A stretch of DNA of 47,500 nt, from positions 1 through 47,500 of the forward strand of contig JACVTC010000104.1 in assembly GCA_016946835.1 (NCBI GenBank). Reading direction: 5' to 3'. This document shows, one piece after another, positions 1-10,851 of the stretch (position 1 is its first letter; each line of letters begins with the position of its first letter). Both the position numbers and the translations under genes were made by a program. The notes below the pieces were generated by a model. It saw nothing but the letters and a program-made list of their open reading frames with translations. It did no database searches and was not told the DNA's origin. The DNA is from Neocallimastix lanati (nom. inval.). Its lineage: Eukaryota > Neocallimastigomycota > Neocallimastigomycetes > Neocallimastigales > Neocallimastigaceae.

Positions 1-2
1 AC

Positions 3-1154
3 TCTCCCAAGTTAAATAATAATACTATGAAAACAAAAAATAATTATAATAATACTAATGATAATAATTTACATAATAATAATAATAATAATAACTTACA
101 TAATAATAATAATAATAATAATTCATATAATGCTAGTGCAACTTCAAATAATGATGTAATAAATAATGGATATCCTTATAATGATAATTCACATAATTAT
201 GATATAAACAATAATTATTTAAATAAGAATAATAAAATAAATTATACAAACAGTTTATTTGATGATAATCATACAAGTATTGATAATATTTATTCCAATA
301 ATAATAATAATAATAACTTAAATAATATAGAATATCTTAGTAAGAATACTAGTAACGGTTATAAATTAAATAATAGTAATCATAACAACATCTATGAAAA
401 TGACACTATTAATAAACAAGTTAACAATGATGTTAATATAAATAATACTTATAAAAATAATAATGATGATCAAAGTAACAATGAAATTGATTTAAATAGA
501 ATTTCTATAAATGATAATGAAAAGAAAATTAATAATGAACCTAATTCAAATAATATTTATAATAATTTTGATAATTACCATAATGAGGAAATTATCGCTG
601 TTGCCCAAAAGAAAGGTAAAAATAATTCAATAAAAATCTCCCCATATACCAAAGAAATAAAGAAAAAGCTTATAGATAATCCAGTTCCAATTATTACAAA
701 TGCTATGAAGAAAAATACTATTATGAAAAGAAAATTAAACGTTAATAAATTAGCAACTACAGGAACACCTGATATGATAATAGATGAGGGAGGAACGAAT
801 GTCAAACTATCAACAGAAAAAGAAGAAGGTAAAGAATTTAAAGAAAATAAAGATCATAAAAATGTTACTTTCAATGAATCTATTGAAATTTTTGAGGATT
901 CACAACCACCAACTAATCAAACAATAACTAATAATAATACAAATAAATTAGAATATTTGGATCTTTCTTATATCAATCAACCAAATATTAGAAATGTAAA
1001 AAAAGCGAATAAATTGAATAAAATAAATGAAATACTGAGCAGTAACAAAGATGATATACCCATCAATGTTAAAAGTTATTCCAAGCCAGAGAAACACATA
1101 AAAATGATGAAGAATTTAATGAATTTAAAATTAAGGACTTTATCAAGGAAGTAG
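3..1154 (+). CDS. Element A gag-like Asn-rich protein (5' end outside window)
   Basis: The frame is open from the left edge, so the first internal ATG at 27 need not be the true start. The first ~190 residues are mostly Asn with Asp, Tyr and Ser, coded by aat/aac runs. From about residue 190 it becomes basic and ordered, with Lys-rich stretches and acidic patches. No zinc knuckle is visible. Its position just upstream of a protease-RT-integrase frame makes it the gag-equivalent of a Ty3/gypsy element. The frame stops at 1154 in the middle of conserved sequence that continues in other frames, so the stop is probably a frameshift product. The role as structural protein is inferred from position; no capsid motif was recognised. 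Confidence 0.6.
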   Translation, partial: SPKLNNNTMKTKNNYNNTNDNNLHNNNNNNNLHNNNNNNNSYNASATSNNDVINNGYPYNDNSHNYDINNNYLNKNNKINYTNSLFDDNHTSIDNIYSNNNNNNNLNNIEYLSKNTSNGYKLNNSNHNNIYENDTINKQVNNDVNINNTYKNNNDDQSNNEIDLNRISINDNEKKINNEPNSNNIYNNFDNYHNEEIIAVAQKKGKNNSIKISPYTKEIKKKLIDNPVPIITNAMKKNTIMKRKLNVNKLATTGTPDMIIDEGGTNVKLSTEKEEGKEFKENKDHKNVTFNESIEIFEDSQPPTNQTITNNNTNKLEYLDLSYINQPNIRNVKKANKLNKINEILSSNKDDIPINVKSYSKPEKHIKMMKNLMNLKLRTLSRK

Positions 1155-1364
1155 CATCACCGAAGTCATAACGAAGTTAGTATATTTGTTAGACCTGTTT
1201 CCAAAGTTCAGGTCAGAATTTACAAAAGCATTAAAATTAACCGAAGGAAAAGAGAAAATAAAGAAAAATTTGAATACATCTTTAATAAATGTAATGACAA
1301 TTATAAGCCAACATAAAGTGATTAAAGTTAAAGGCACTGTGGATAAGAAACCAGCTGAAATTTC
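1136..1364 (+). pseudogene. Element A gag-protease junction, broken by frameshifts
   Basis: Coding sense runs on past the gag stop but hops frames. From 1136 a frame reads DFIKEVASP. From about 1160 the next frame reads VITKLVYLLDLFPKF and continues to KKPAEI near 1360. The protease LDS motif then starts in a third frame at 1365. Each hop is in the -1 direction, three in total. No slippery heptamer lies in the zero frame at the last hop, because the A-AAT-TTC string at 1358-1364 is in the wrong phase. The pattern fits three small indels better than programmed frameshifting. Confidence 0.6.
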
Positions 1365-4300
1365 TTGGACTCGTGTGCTAGCGTTAATTTGATTACCACT
1401 ACGGCTTTAAAAAAATTTAAAATTAATAAAAATCCTATTGGGAGAATATCCGAAAAAATTTTTCAGGTATATTCCAACAATTCAACTTGTTCAGATATTT
1501 ATGAACTAAAAATATCTATTGGAAATTACACTTTTATCGATTACTTTAGGAAAATTGATAAGGATGATATCTTTGATATATTAATAGGTATTGACACACT
1601 TAAACGAAATAGATTTGATATAAATTTAGTTAATGATACCTTATATCATATTGATGAAAATAATAATCCTATAGAATTAGCTTCTTTATTTTATGATGTT
1701 AGCTTGAGTCCTTCTGAAAGTACAAATAGAATTAATGACGAAGAAAATAATATGAATAAGGAGAATAATATAAATAATAATTCTTCTGAAGAGAATGATG
1801 AGGATTCTGAAACTAGTTGGAGTGACAATGATAATAATAATGATAATAATAATATACTTTTTACATATGCTAAATCAGAGTTACCTAATATTAACATAAA
1901 TAATTTTAATGTAAAATTACCTTTCTTTAATAGTGTCGACATCGATAAAGAAAATAATATCAAAATAAAAACGAATAATAATAAGAATGATGATAAAATT
2001 GACAATTATAAAATAAATGATCATAAAATTAATTCTAAAGTTACAAACAATATAAATCCCATACTACATTCTAAACTTCCATCAAAAATCGATTCTGATC
2101 AAAACGGCAATAACAAATTAAATAGTAATTATAAATTAGTAGATAGAAATATTGAAAGGAAAGAATATAAGAATAAAACGGTTGATATTACAACACAATT
2201 GATTCCATCTCTTTTATTAATAACTAATGAAGTACTACATAATGAAAACGAGGTTTGCACAGACGACACAATATCTAAACTGGAAATGATTCACTCTATT
2301 GTAAAAAAATTACCAGAAAATTTGAAAGCTGATGTAGAAAAATTATTTTTAAATTATATTAGTGTTCTTGCACTGAAAACTGACGATTTGGGTTCGTCAA
2401 AGCTATATCCTCATAGAATTAATTTAATACCAGGAACAACACCTATTAAACAGAGGGCCTACCGTATTTCAAAAGTGCAAGCTGATGCACTTAAAAAGGA
2501 ATTAATTAAACTTATAAATAATAACTTAATTGTCCCTTCTAGTTCTCCTTGGTCTTCTCCTGTAGTACTGGTACCGAAAAAGAATGGTCAAGTGAGAATG
2601 TGTGTTGACTACAGGAAGATTAATAATTGTACATTAAAGGACGCTTATGCACTTCCTTTAATAGATGATATACTTTACTATGTTAGCGGTGATATTTCTA
2701 TTTTGTCTACTATTGATCTCTTCTCAGGGTACCATCAGATTCCTATGCATTCTGATGATAAAGATATCACTTGCTTTACGACCATTTACGGAAACTTTAA
2801 TTTTGAAGTTATGCCTTTTGGACTATGCAACGCTCCCGCTACTTTCCAAAGGGAGATGAACAGAATATTTTTTGATTTAATCGGAGTATGTGTTTTTATT
2901 TACATAGATGACTTAGTTATTTATTCTCCTTCATTAGATCAACACATCAAAGACCTAGAAAAAGTATTCCTCATTCTTGCTAATAATGGATTAAAAGTGA
3001 ATTTTGAAAAATGTGATTTCTTTAAAGAAGAAGTTGAGCTCCTTGGTCATACTCTTTCTACTAAGGGTATAAAACCTATGAATTCTAAAATAAAAGTTAT
3101 TGCTAATTGGTTACCTCCTTCTAATTTAAAACAGTTACGTTCTTTCTTAGGGGCAATTGGATATTACCGGAAATTCATTAGCCATTTTGCCCAAATTGCT
3201 AAACCTTTATATGATTTAACAAAAAAGAATGTTCCTTTTGTTTGGTCTACCGAATCTAATAATGCATTTGAATTTTTAAAAATTCGTCTTATTAATGCAC
3301 CTATATTGTCACCTCCAAATTTTGATAAACCATTTATTGTTCGTTCAGATGCATCTAAATCAGGAATTGGCGGGGTACTACTTCAGTTAGACGATGACAA
3401 CATTGAGAAGCCATTATATTATGAAAGTAGGACACTTTCCAATTCTGAAATCAATTATAGCATTACAGAACTTGAGGGGCTTGCCGCATTTTACTGTGTC
3501 ATGAAATTTAAACCTTTTCTCACTGGTAATAGTTTTGAGACAATTCTTTATACCGATCATAAGCCTTTAGTTTACATATTTAAAAATAAAGAACCTTCTT
3601 CAGCAAGGCATGTCAAATGGATAACTGAGTTCAGTATTTTAAAAATTAAAGTGTTATATGAAGAGGGGAGGAGGAATGTAGTTGCTGATGCACTATCTAG
3701 ATTACATTCTAACAATGAAAAATATATAATCAAAAATATAAAAAATGATGATAAACATATAAAAAATAAAAATAAAAGAAATAATATAAAAAATTATAAT
3801 AAAGATGTATTCAACCAAGTTATAAATAATGAAATTCAAAATTGTGAAATTAAAAATAATGAAGAAATTAGAAATAAGAAAAATACTAAAATTAATAAAA
3901 TAAAAGAGTTAGTGGATGAAATTAAGATCAATAGTAATAATGAAAATTACAAAATGGAATATGAGGAAATTAAAAATAATGTAAATAACATTAATAAGTT
4001 TAATAAGTTTAATAATAAATTACATAATAATAATAGTGAAAATAATGGAGTGGAAAATAAATTGAATGTGAATTATATGGTATTTCAAACTGAAGAAAAT
4101 AATAAACATAGTTTTAATAATAATGATAATAATAATAATAATATTAATCATGTTAATACTAATAATAATGATATTGATGATAGTACTGAAATACTAAATG
4201 ATTTCTATAAAAAAATAATAAACCAGAAATTTGTATTAATTGATGGAGTTCAGTATTATAAAGATAATAATGAATTAAGAAAAGTAATATTTAATGATAA

Positions 4301-5373
4301 TGAAAAATGGGAACTTATTAGTAAAGCTCATTGTTTAGGACATGAAGGTAACTTTAAAACCTACCATCGTTTGAAAAGGAACTATTATTGGATAGGAATG
4401 AATAAGGATATCAGATTATTTATTAAATCTTGTCATGTATGTCAATTATGTAAACCACAACCACCGAATGTATTTACAGAAGATTTAGCTACACCCCCAG
4501 GTCTACCTTTTACTCGGGTAGGATTGGATTTAGTTGGACCCTTATACGAATCTTTCAGAGGTAATAAATATATAATAGTACTTGTAGATTATTTAACAAA
4601 ATGGGTGGAAGCTGAAGCATTAGCCAAAACAGAATCAGAAGATGTCATTAGATTTTTAAATAATATATTTTCAAGACACGGGATTCCAGAGATATTAATT
4701 ACTGATAATGGCCCGCAATTCATATCTGATAAAACAAAAGCTTTCCTAGATTTAAATGATGTCTATGTACATTATATTAGTACTTATCATCCTGCTTCTA
4801 ACGGAGAAGTTGAAAACAGGAATAGAGAAATAGTCAAATATATTAGAATTCTTAAAAGCCAATTTAAAGAATTAAGTAAACAAAATCAAGAATGGGATGA
4901 TATTTTACCTAGTGCACTTTGGGCTTTAAGAACAACAAAAAATGAAGTTACTAAATTTAGTAGTTTCGAATTACTTTATGGTAGGAAAGACTTACAACCA
5001 TTTGAATTAGCAATTAATATTGACAAAAGATTTCCTGAAGAATCAGAAGAAGAATATTTTGTTCGAAAATTTATTAATCACCATAATTGGATTTCTGAAG
5101 CAATCAAAAATATTGAAACTGCAAATGAATTATGGAAAGATAGGAGAAGACAGATTAAAAGATTAAGAAGTGAATTCAAACCAGGAGACCTAGTTTTAGT
5201 TAGAAATTTCAATCGAAGGAAACTAGACCCTTATTATATCGGACCATTAAAAATAGTTAAACAGCAATTTAATACTGTCACAGTATGTGATCCTTATACG
5301 AACGAAATTGCAGAGAGAAACATTCATCTAAAAAATGTAATTCCATATATTAGTAATTTCCTAAATTATAATC

Positions 5374-5378
<5 letters not shown>
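1365..5378 (+). CDS. pol: Element A Ty3/gypsy pol: protease, RT, RNase H, integrase
   Basis: The frame opens at TTG 1365 inside the protease; an ATG start is not expected because the protein should be fused to the broken upstream part. Order seen: a retropepsin-like start LDSCASVNLI (residues 1-10); a variable Asn-rich stretch; RT from about 400 with MCVDYRKIN and catalytic FIYIDDL near 513; RNase H with RSDASKSGIGG near 660; an Asn/Lys-rich linker of about 170 residues (~785-955); integrase zinc finger (HCLGHEG ... CHVCQLC) near 988-1028; DDE core residues in GLDLVGPL (~1052), ITDNGPQF (~1112) and NGEVENRNRE (~1148); a GPY/F-like YYIGPLK near 1290. There is no chromodomain. The protease D-S-G triad reads D-S-C, so protease activity is doubtful. 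Otherwise the 1337-codon frame is uninterrupted. Confidence 0.93.
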
Positions 5379-5418
<40 letters not shown>

Positions 5419-5550
5419 ATGATATATATATATAAAAAAAAAAAAAAAAAAAATTTTGATATATATAAAAAATATAAAAAAAAATATAAAAAAAATATTA
5501 TAAAATATATAATAGTATTATTAGTTTAATAAATATTTTAATATGCTTAT

Positions 5551-5590
5551 AGACTTCAAGGGACGAAGTCTAAGCTAAGTGGGGGCATCT
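5551..5590 (+). promoter_or_regulatory. Element A polypurine tract with preceding hairpin
   Basis: AGACTTC (5551-5557) pairs with GAAGTCT (5565-5571), a 7-bp stem. The purine-rich AAGTGGGGGCATCT ends at 5590. A matching AGCGGGGGCATCT follows the A-like relic at 12620. This is the expected place for the plus-strand primer site just before the 3' LTR. The 170 bases between the pol stop and this site are A/T homopolymer and TA runs. Confidence 0.55.
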
Positions 5591-6205
5591 TGATGCATGT
5601 CCAGTAAAAATAATAGAAAATAATAGAAAAATTATTTAGAAAAATTATTAATATAAATATTTATTAAAAATTAATTTTATATAATGAATCTTAAAATATA
5701 TTATTAATATATTATTAAAGATAATTTATTATTATTAATTATTAAAATATTAAATTAAATAATAATATTAAAAATATTAAAAGAATTGTTGATAATATAG
5801 TAAAATTAGTTATATTAATTATAACGGAGATTGAATGTTTAATTAAATTGATGTTAATATTAAAATAATTTTTAAATAATGTTAAACAAGATGAATTAAT
5901 AGTTATAAGTAAAAAGTTATGAATATTTATATTTATTAATTAATTTTAGTGTTTCGATAAATAAAATTTATAAAATTAGTAAAAAATATAATTATGAAAA
6001 TAATTTATAAATAAATATTTTCTTTTTTTTTAAGGAATAATAATAAAACATGTATTTTTTTTATGATAAAATATAATAAATAAAATAATAAAAGATAAAT
6101 AAATAAAAAGTAAATATAATTATTGTAATATAATATTCTTGGAGTAATTCCCTTTTGCACAAACGCCCAACTAACATATACGGTATTTAATAAAATATCG
6201 TATCA
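5591..6205 (+). repeat. Putative 3' LTR of element A (end unclear)
   Basis: This AT-rich non-coding sequence begins TGATGCATG right after the polypurine tract and runs to the junction with element B at 6206. Part of it resembles the sequence behind the A-like relic (12644-13450), for example around an acatgta block followed by aaaatataat. The 5' LTR lies outside the window, so the boundaries and the LTR status cannot be confirmed here. Confidence 0.45.
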
Positions 6206-6289
6206 TTAATTATTTGTTTTAAAACTTTATTGAAAAATAATACTAAATATTAAAATAATAAAATAATTGTAATTATTAATTCTGTTATA
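6206..6289 (-). repeat. Remnant of element B 3' LTR (first 84 bp of U3)
   Basis: Identical to 12396-12479 over 84 bases, which is the 5' start of the right-hand LTR. On the minus strand it begins TATAACAG directly after the purine tract. The homology ends abruptly at 6206. Confidence 0.85.
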
Positions 6290-6290
6290 A

Positions 6291-6301
6291 CTCTCTCCCT
6301 T
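6291..6301 (-). promoter_or_regulatory. Element B polypurine tract
   Basis: On the minus strand AAGGGAGAGAG lies between the gag-pol stop codon, whose last two bases it overlaps, and the LTR start. Position and composition match a plus-strand priming site. Element D has a similar AAGGGGCGAGA in the same place. Confidence 0.75.
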
Positions 6302-9300
6302 AGAGACGGATTCCAGACGTCTTAGGTTTTGGTTTATTTGGAAACTTCTTGTGGAATTCGGCAAGAAGTTTATTGCAATGAAGATTCTCAAAAGGTTCCC
6401 ATGAGTTTTCAGAATCATCATAACCTTTCCAATGAATTAAATATTTAATTTTGTTATGAAATTTCTTTGAATCAAGAATAGATTCAACTTCATATTCTTT
6501 TTCTCCATTAAGTATAATAGGTTTTGGAGTTGGGATATTTCTTTCTGTAAATTCATTTTCATAGGCTGGCTCAAGAAGTGAAACGTGGAAAACTGGAAAG
6601 ACCCTAAAAGAGTTTGGTAACTTTAATTTATAACTTACATCTGAAATTTTCTTTAAAATAGTAAATGGACCAGATTTCTTAGGAGCAAGTTTACCTTTTT
6701 TATTATTTATTAAATCATTCCTTAACAGCCAAACTTTTGAGCCAACTTTAAACTCAGGCGGAGACATATGTTTATCATCATAATATTTTTTTTGAAAATT
6801 AACTGCACTTTGAAGATTTTCTTTAAGTACATTTCTTAATTCTTTTAAGTCTTTAGAAATAATTTCAGCACGAGGGACAATAGAAACATCTGGAGTAGAA
6901 GGATCAAATTTAAGATTGAACCCATAATTAAGAAAGAAAGGAGTAGCATTTGCAGATTCTTGTATTGTGTTATTGTAAGCAAATTCTGCAAGAGATAAAT
7001 ATTCCATCCAATTATTTTGTTGATAATTAACATAACATCTTAAGTATTGTTCAAGTATTGCGTTTACCCTCTCCGTTTGACCATTAGTTTGCTGATGATG
7101 AGCAGATGATAAACAAAGATCAACATGAAGTAAATTAAATAATCTATTCCAAAATTTAGAAGTAAACTGAGTACCTCTATCCGACACAATATCCTTTGGC
7201 AGACCATGAAGTTTGAAAATAGAATTAAGAAATTGTTCAGCACAATCCTCAGCAGAGGGAACTGATTTAAAGGGAACAAAATGAGCCATCTTCGTAAAGC
7301 GATCAACTACGACAAGAATACAAGACATACCATTGGAAGAGGGAAGATCTGTTATAAAATCCATTGAAATTGATTCCCAAGGATTATTGCCAATGGGTAA
7401 AGATTTAAGTAAACCGTAAGGTTTATGACGAGGAGCTTTTGAAGCGCAGCACACATTACAAGTACGAATATATTTTTTAATATCCTTATGCATACCAGGC
7501 CACCAATAATTTCTAGAAACTAAGTCAGAGGTTTTATTTATGCCAAAGTGGCCAGCAGTAGGAGAATCATGACAAGAACAAAGAATTTTAAATCTAAGGC
7601 ATTCAGGAATATAAATAAGATTGTCATATAAAAGAATACCATTGGAGAACGAAAGGAGATCAACCGAAGCAATGGGTTTCTCATTAGCAGAAGGCTTTTC
7701 AAAATATATCTTAACATTATTATAGAAAGGATCCTTGGAGTAACACTTTTTAATTTCATCTTGTAGATTTGATTCAATAGAGATCCTTGAAGTAAAACAA
7801 AAATTTTCCGGTTTAAGTACTTGGTAAGGTTTAGCAGGTTCATGATTATCATAATCAGGACGGCGAGATAAAGCATCTGGCTTACCACCGCGAGAACCTG
7901 GACGATACTCAATTTGAAAGTCAAATCGAGTAAAGAACATTGACCATCTAATTAAACGTTGTGAAAGCTGTTCTGGTTTCTTAAAGTAGAGTAGATTTCT
8001 ATGATCAGTAAGAACTTTAATAGTATTCTTAGCACCTTCTAAATAGTACCTCCAAGTTTCAAAAGCAGTCTTAATAGCAAGTAACTCTTTATCATAAATT
8101 GGATAATTGCATTCAGCAGAGGTAAAAGCTCTAGAATAGAAAGCAATTGGATGAAGCTTATTATCTTTAGAGCTAACTTGGGATAAAATACATCCAAGCG
8201 CAAAATTACTTGCATCCGTTTCAACAAAAAATTGAGAATTAGGATCAGCAGGAATAAGGATGGGAGCAGAAGTAAAAGAACGTTTAAGAAGTTCAAAGGA
8301 GTCATTAGCATCCTTTGACCAAACAAAAGGAACATTTTTTCTTGTAAGTTTATTAAGAGGATAAGCAATTTTAGCAAAATTTTTTATAAAGCGTCTGTAG
8401 AAATTGGCTAGGCCAAGAAACGATTGAACTTCTTTAACTGTAGTTGGAGCAGGCCAATCTAAAATAGCTGAGACTTTCTTAATATCCATCTTAAGACCAT
8501 CTGAAGATACATAATATCCTAAAAATTTAACTTCGAACTTATCAAACTCACATTTTTCAAGGTTAACATGTAAATGAAATTTCCTAAGTTGTAATAGTAC
8601 TTTTTTAACGTGTAAATGATGTTCAGAAAGATCATCAGAAAAAATGATAATATCATCAATATAGGCATAACAAAATTTACCTAAATAGTCACTTAATGCA
8701 GTATCAATCATTCTTTGAAAACAGGCAGGTGCATTCTTGAAACCGAAAGGCATAACTCTAAATTCAAAGTGTCCTAAGCTACATACAAAAGCTGTTTTGT
8801 ATTCATCTCCAGACCTGATACGAATTTGGAAGTAAGCAGATTTTAAATCAAGCTTTGAGTAATACTTATGACCAGGAGCTTTATTAAAAATAACAGTTGT
8901 TAAAGGCATAGGATAACTATCTCTAATGGTGATTTCATTAAGTTTCCTAAGATCAATACACATACGTAACTCACCATTATCTTTTGGAGCAAATAAAATT
9001 GGATGACCAGCTTCTGATTTTGACCTAACAATAAAACCGTATTTTAAATAGTCTTTAATAATTTTTTCTAAAGCTATTTCTTCGGGAATTGTAAGGGGAT
9101 AAATTGCACTATAATATAACTTAGTATTAGGTTTAAGGTCAATAGCACAATCAAAACTAGAATGAGGAGGTAAGATTTTAGCTTCTTCTTCACTAAATAC
9201 ATCAGAGAATTCTAGATAAATGGCGGGAAGTGTTTTATTTGGAGTATCCATGTTTGGGGAAGAGGCAATTGAATTCTTCAACACGGAAGGAGAAATAGAA

Positions 9301-10628
9301 GAATTATCAAACAAAGAATTATTAGGGGTGCATGAACTGGAATAGGCTGGTTTCGAAGAGATAGAGTCGGAAGTATTAGAAGTAAGAGAAAGTGAAGTAG
9401 AGTTAACCGAGGTTGAAGGTATTGATTCAACAAAGGAAGAATCTGACGCATTGTTATTACTATTGCAAAAGCTTAAAATATTATTGTTGAAATCAATTGA
9501 TGATTTATTTTCTTTAAGAAATCTAGAACCAATTAAGCACTCAAATTTGTCGTTCAAATCAATAACAAAAAATTCTGTTAAGACCTGAAGGTTACTAACT
9601 TTAAATAATATTGGTATAGTTTTACCAACAACGTCTTTGTCACCACCAATACCAGTAATGTTATCAGCTTCTAAATTATCATGTACAAGCTTAAAATTAT
9701 TAATTTTAGCAAAATTACTATCCATAAGATTCAAGTCGGAGCCGGAATCTATAAGAGCCTTAGCTTTAATCCATTTATTTTTGTAGTTAAAGGAACACTT
9801 AATAATACAATCTTTATTAAATTTCTTAGAAGAATTAGATCTAGCCATGTGGGAGGAGCAAGGTTTATTTGCTCGCTTTGGACAATTTATTAACTTATGG
9901 CCTGATTGTCCACAATATAGACAAAGCCCTTCTTTAATTCTTCTTGCTCTTTCTTCAGGGGATAAATGAGAGTAATTTGAATCATTATTTGATTTGAAAA
10001 AAGAATTAGAATTGGCGTTTCTATTATTACTAGAGTTAAATCTATAATACTTCCTATTATTACGAGAATTATTATTATTATTACTGTTATTTCTAGAATT
10101 GTAATTGTTGATCGTTGCGAATCGAGTCATTTGATGATCTATACGATTGGTAATTCGCATTAGTTCACTTAATTTGGCAGGAGGAGGGAACAAACTAATT
10201 ACTCTTTCTTGAAGTCTTGGTAGCAATCCTTCAATATAAACATCCATTAAGGCAAATTCATTCCAGTCCGTTTTTTCCGAAAGCCTACGGAATTCATTAT
10301 TGTAATCAGTGACTTTACCATATGCTTTTTGCTTAATATGCATAAGAGCTTGATTACAATTAAAAACTGCATCTTCGTCACTGAATCTATCCTTCATAAG
10401 TTCAATGAAAGCGTTAAAATCGTCAAGGACTGGGTTATTTTCATTCATCAAGTCTGCAGCCCAATCCATAGCTTCATCTCTTAACAAAGTGATGGTATAA
10501 GCTACTTTTAACGGATCATTGGTGAAATATTCAGGACGAAGAGCAATGGCTAACCCAACATAAGCTAAAAATCCCTTGAGCTTAGTTGAATCGCCATTAA
10601 AATGAAAATCGTTTGATGAAGAAGACAT
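6300..10628 (-). CDS. gag-pol: Element B gag-pol polyprotein with chromodomain
   Basis: A single uninterrupted 1442-codon frame starts at ATG 10628. Domain order: gag from residue 1 (retrotransposon-gag-like, residues ~20-170); Asn/Ser-rich segment; CCHC zinc knuckle CLYCGQSGHKLINC near 235; retropepsin LIDSGSDLNLMD near 292; RT with MCIDLRKLNE and catalytic AYIDDIII near 654; RNase H with VETDASNFALG near 800; integrase zinc finger (HDSPTAGH ... CNVCCASK) near 1018; DDE core at SMDFITDLP (~1088), VSDRGTQF (~1150) and NGQTERVN (~1186); C-terminal chromodomain (YLIHWKGYDDSENSWEP) at about 1372-1430. Gag and pol are in one frame, as in Tf1-type chromoviruses. All catalytic motifs look intact, so the protein could be functional although the element has lost most of its 3' LTR. 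Confidence 0.96.
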   Translation of the reverse strand: MSSSSNDFHFNGDSTKLKGFLAYVGLAIALRPEYFTNDPLKVAYTITLLRDEAMDWAADLMNENNPVLDDFNAFIELMKDRFSDEDAVFNCNQALMHIKQKAYGKVTDYNNEFRRLSEKTDWNEFALMDVYIEGLLPRLQERVISLFPPPAKLSELMRITNRIDHQMTRFATINNYNSRNNSNNNNNSRNNRKYYRFNSSNNRNANSNSFFKSNNDSNYSHLSPEERARRIKEGLCLYCGQSGHKLINCPKRANKPCSSHMARSNSSKKFNKDCIIKCSFNYKNKWIKAKALIDSGSDLNLMDSNFAKINNFKLVHDNLEADNITGIGGDKDVVGKTIPILFKVSNLQVLTEFFVIDLNDKFECLIGSRFLKENKSSIDFNNNILSFCNSNNNASDSSFVESIPSTSVNSTSLSLTSNTSDSISSKPAYSSSCTPNNSLFDNSSISPSVLKNSIASSPNMDTPNKTLPAIYLEFSDVFSEEEAKILPPHSSFDCAIDLKPNTKLYYSAIYPLTIPEEIALEKIIKDYLKYGFIVRSKSEAGHPILFAPKDNGELRMCIDLRKLNEITIRDSYPMPLTTVIFNKAPGHKYYSKLDLKSAYFQIRIRSGDEYKTAFVCSLGHFEFRVMPFGFKNAPACFQRMIDTALSDYLGKFCYAYIDDIIIFSDDLSEHHLHVKKVLLQLRKFHLHVNLEKCEFDKFEVKFLGYYVSSDGLKMDIKKVSAILDWPAPTTVKEVQSFLGLANFYRRFIKNFAKIAYPLNKLTRKNVPFVWSKDANDSFELLKRSFTSAPILIPADPNSQFFVETDASNFALGCILSQVSSKDNKLHPIAFYSRAFTSAECNYPIYDKELLAIKTAFETWRYYLEGAKNTIKVLTDHRNLLYFKKPEQLSQRLIRWSMFFTRFDFQIEYRPGSRGGKPDALSRRPDYDNHEPAKPYQVLKPENFCFTSRISIESNLQDEIKKCYSKDPFYNNVKIYFEKPSANEKPIASVDLLSFSNGILLYDNLIYIPECLRFKILCSCHDSPTAGHFGINKTSDLVSRNYWWPGMHKDIKKYIRTCNVCCASKAPRHKPYGLLKSLPIGNNPWESISMDFITDLPSSNGMSCILVVVDRFTKMAHFVPFKSVPSAEDCAEQFLNSIFKLHGLPKDIVSDRGTQFTSKFWNRLFNLLHVDLCLSSAHHQQTNGQTERVNAILEQYLRCYVNYQQNNWMEYLSLAEFAYNNTIQESANATPFFLNYGFNLKFDPSTPDVSIVPRAEIISKDLKELRNVLKENLQSAVNFQKKYYDDKHMSPPEFKVGSKVWLLRNDLINNKKGKLAPKKSGPFTILKKISDVSYKLKLPNSFRVFPVFHVSLLEPAYENEFTERNIPTPKPIILNGEKEYEVESILDSKKFHNKIKYLIHWKGYDDSENSWEPFENLHCNKLLAEFHKKFPNKPKPKTSGIRL

Positions 10629-10809
10629 TGAAAGAATTATTAAATTATAAACAAGTTTAAGAATTGCAATAGGAAGATTTATTTAATATTATCACTATTA
10701 TTATTATTATTATTATTTTTTTTTTTTATTAGTGCTCCCGAATGAAAATTGTAATGATAAAGAATTATAAATTATTATTTTTCTAGGCGTTTAGTTTAAT
10801 TGCTGATTT

Positions 10810-10851
<42 letters not shown>

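Noticed and set aside
1358-1364. AAATTTC as a -1 slippery heptamer for gag-pol shifting in element A
   Set aside because: The heptamer is in phase with the pol frame, not with the incoming upstream frame, so it cannot direct the shift that is needed.
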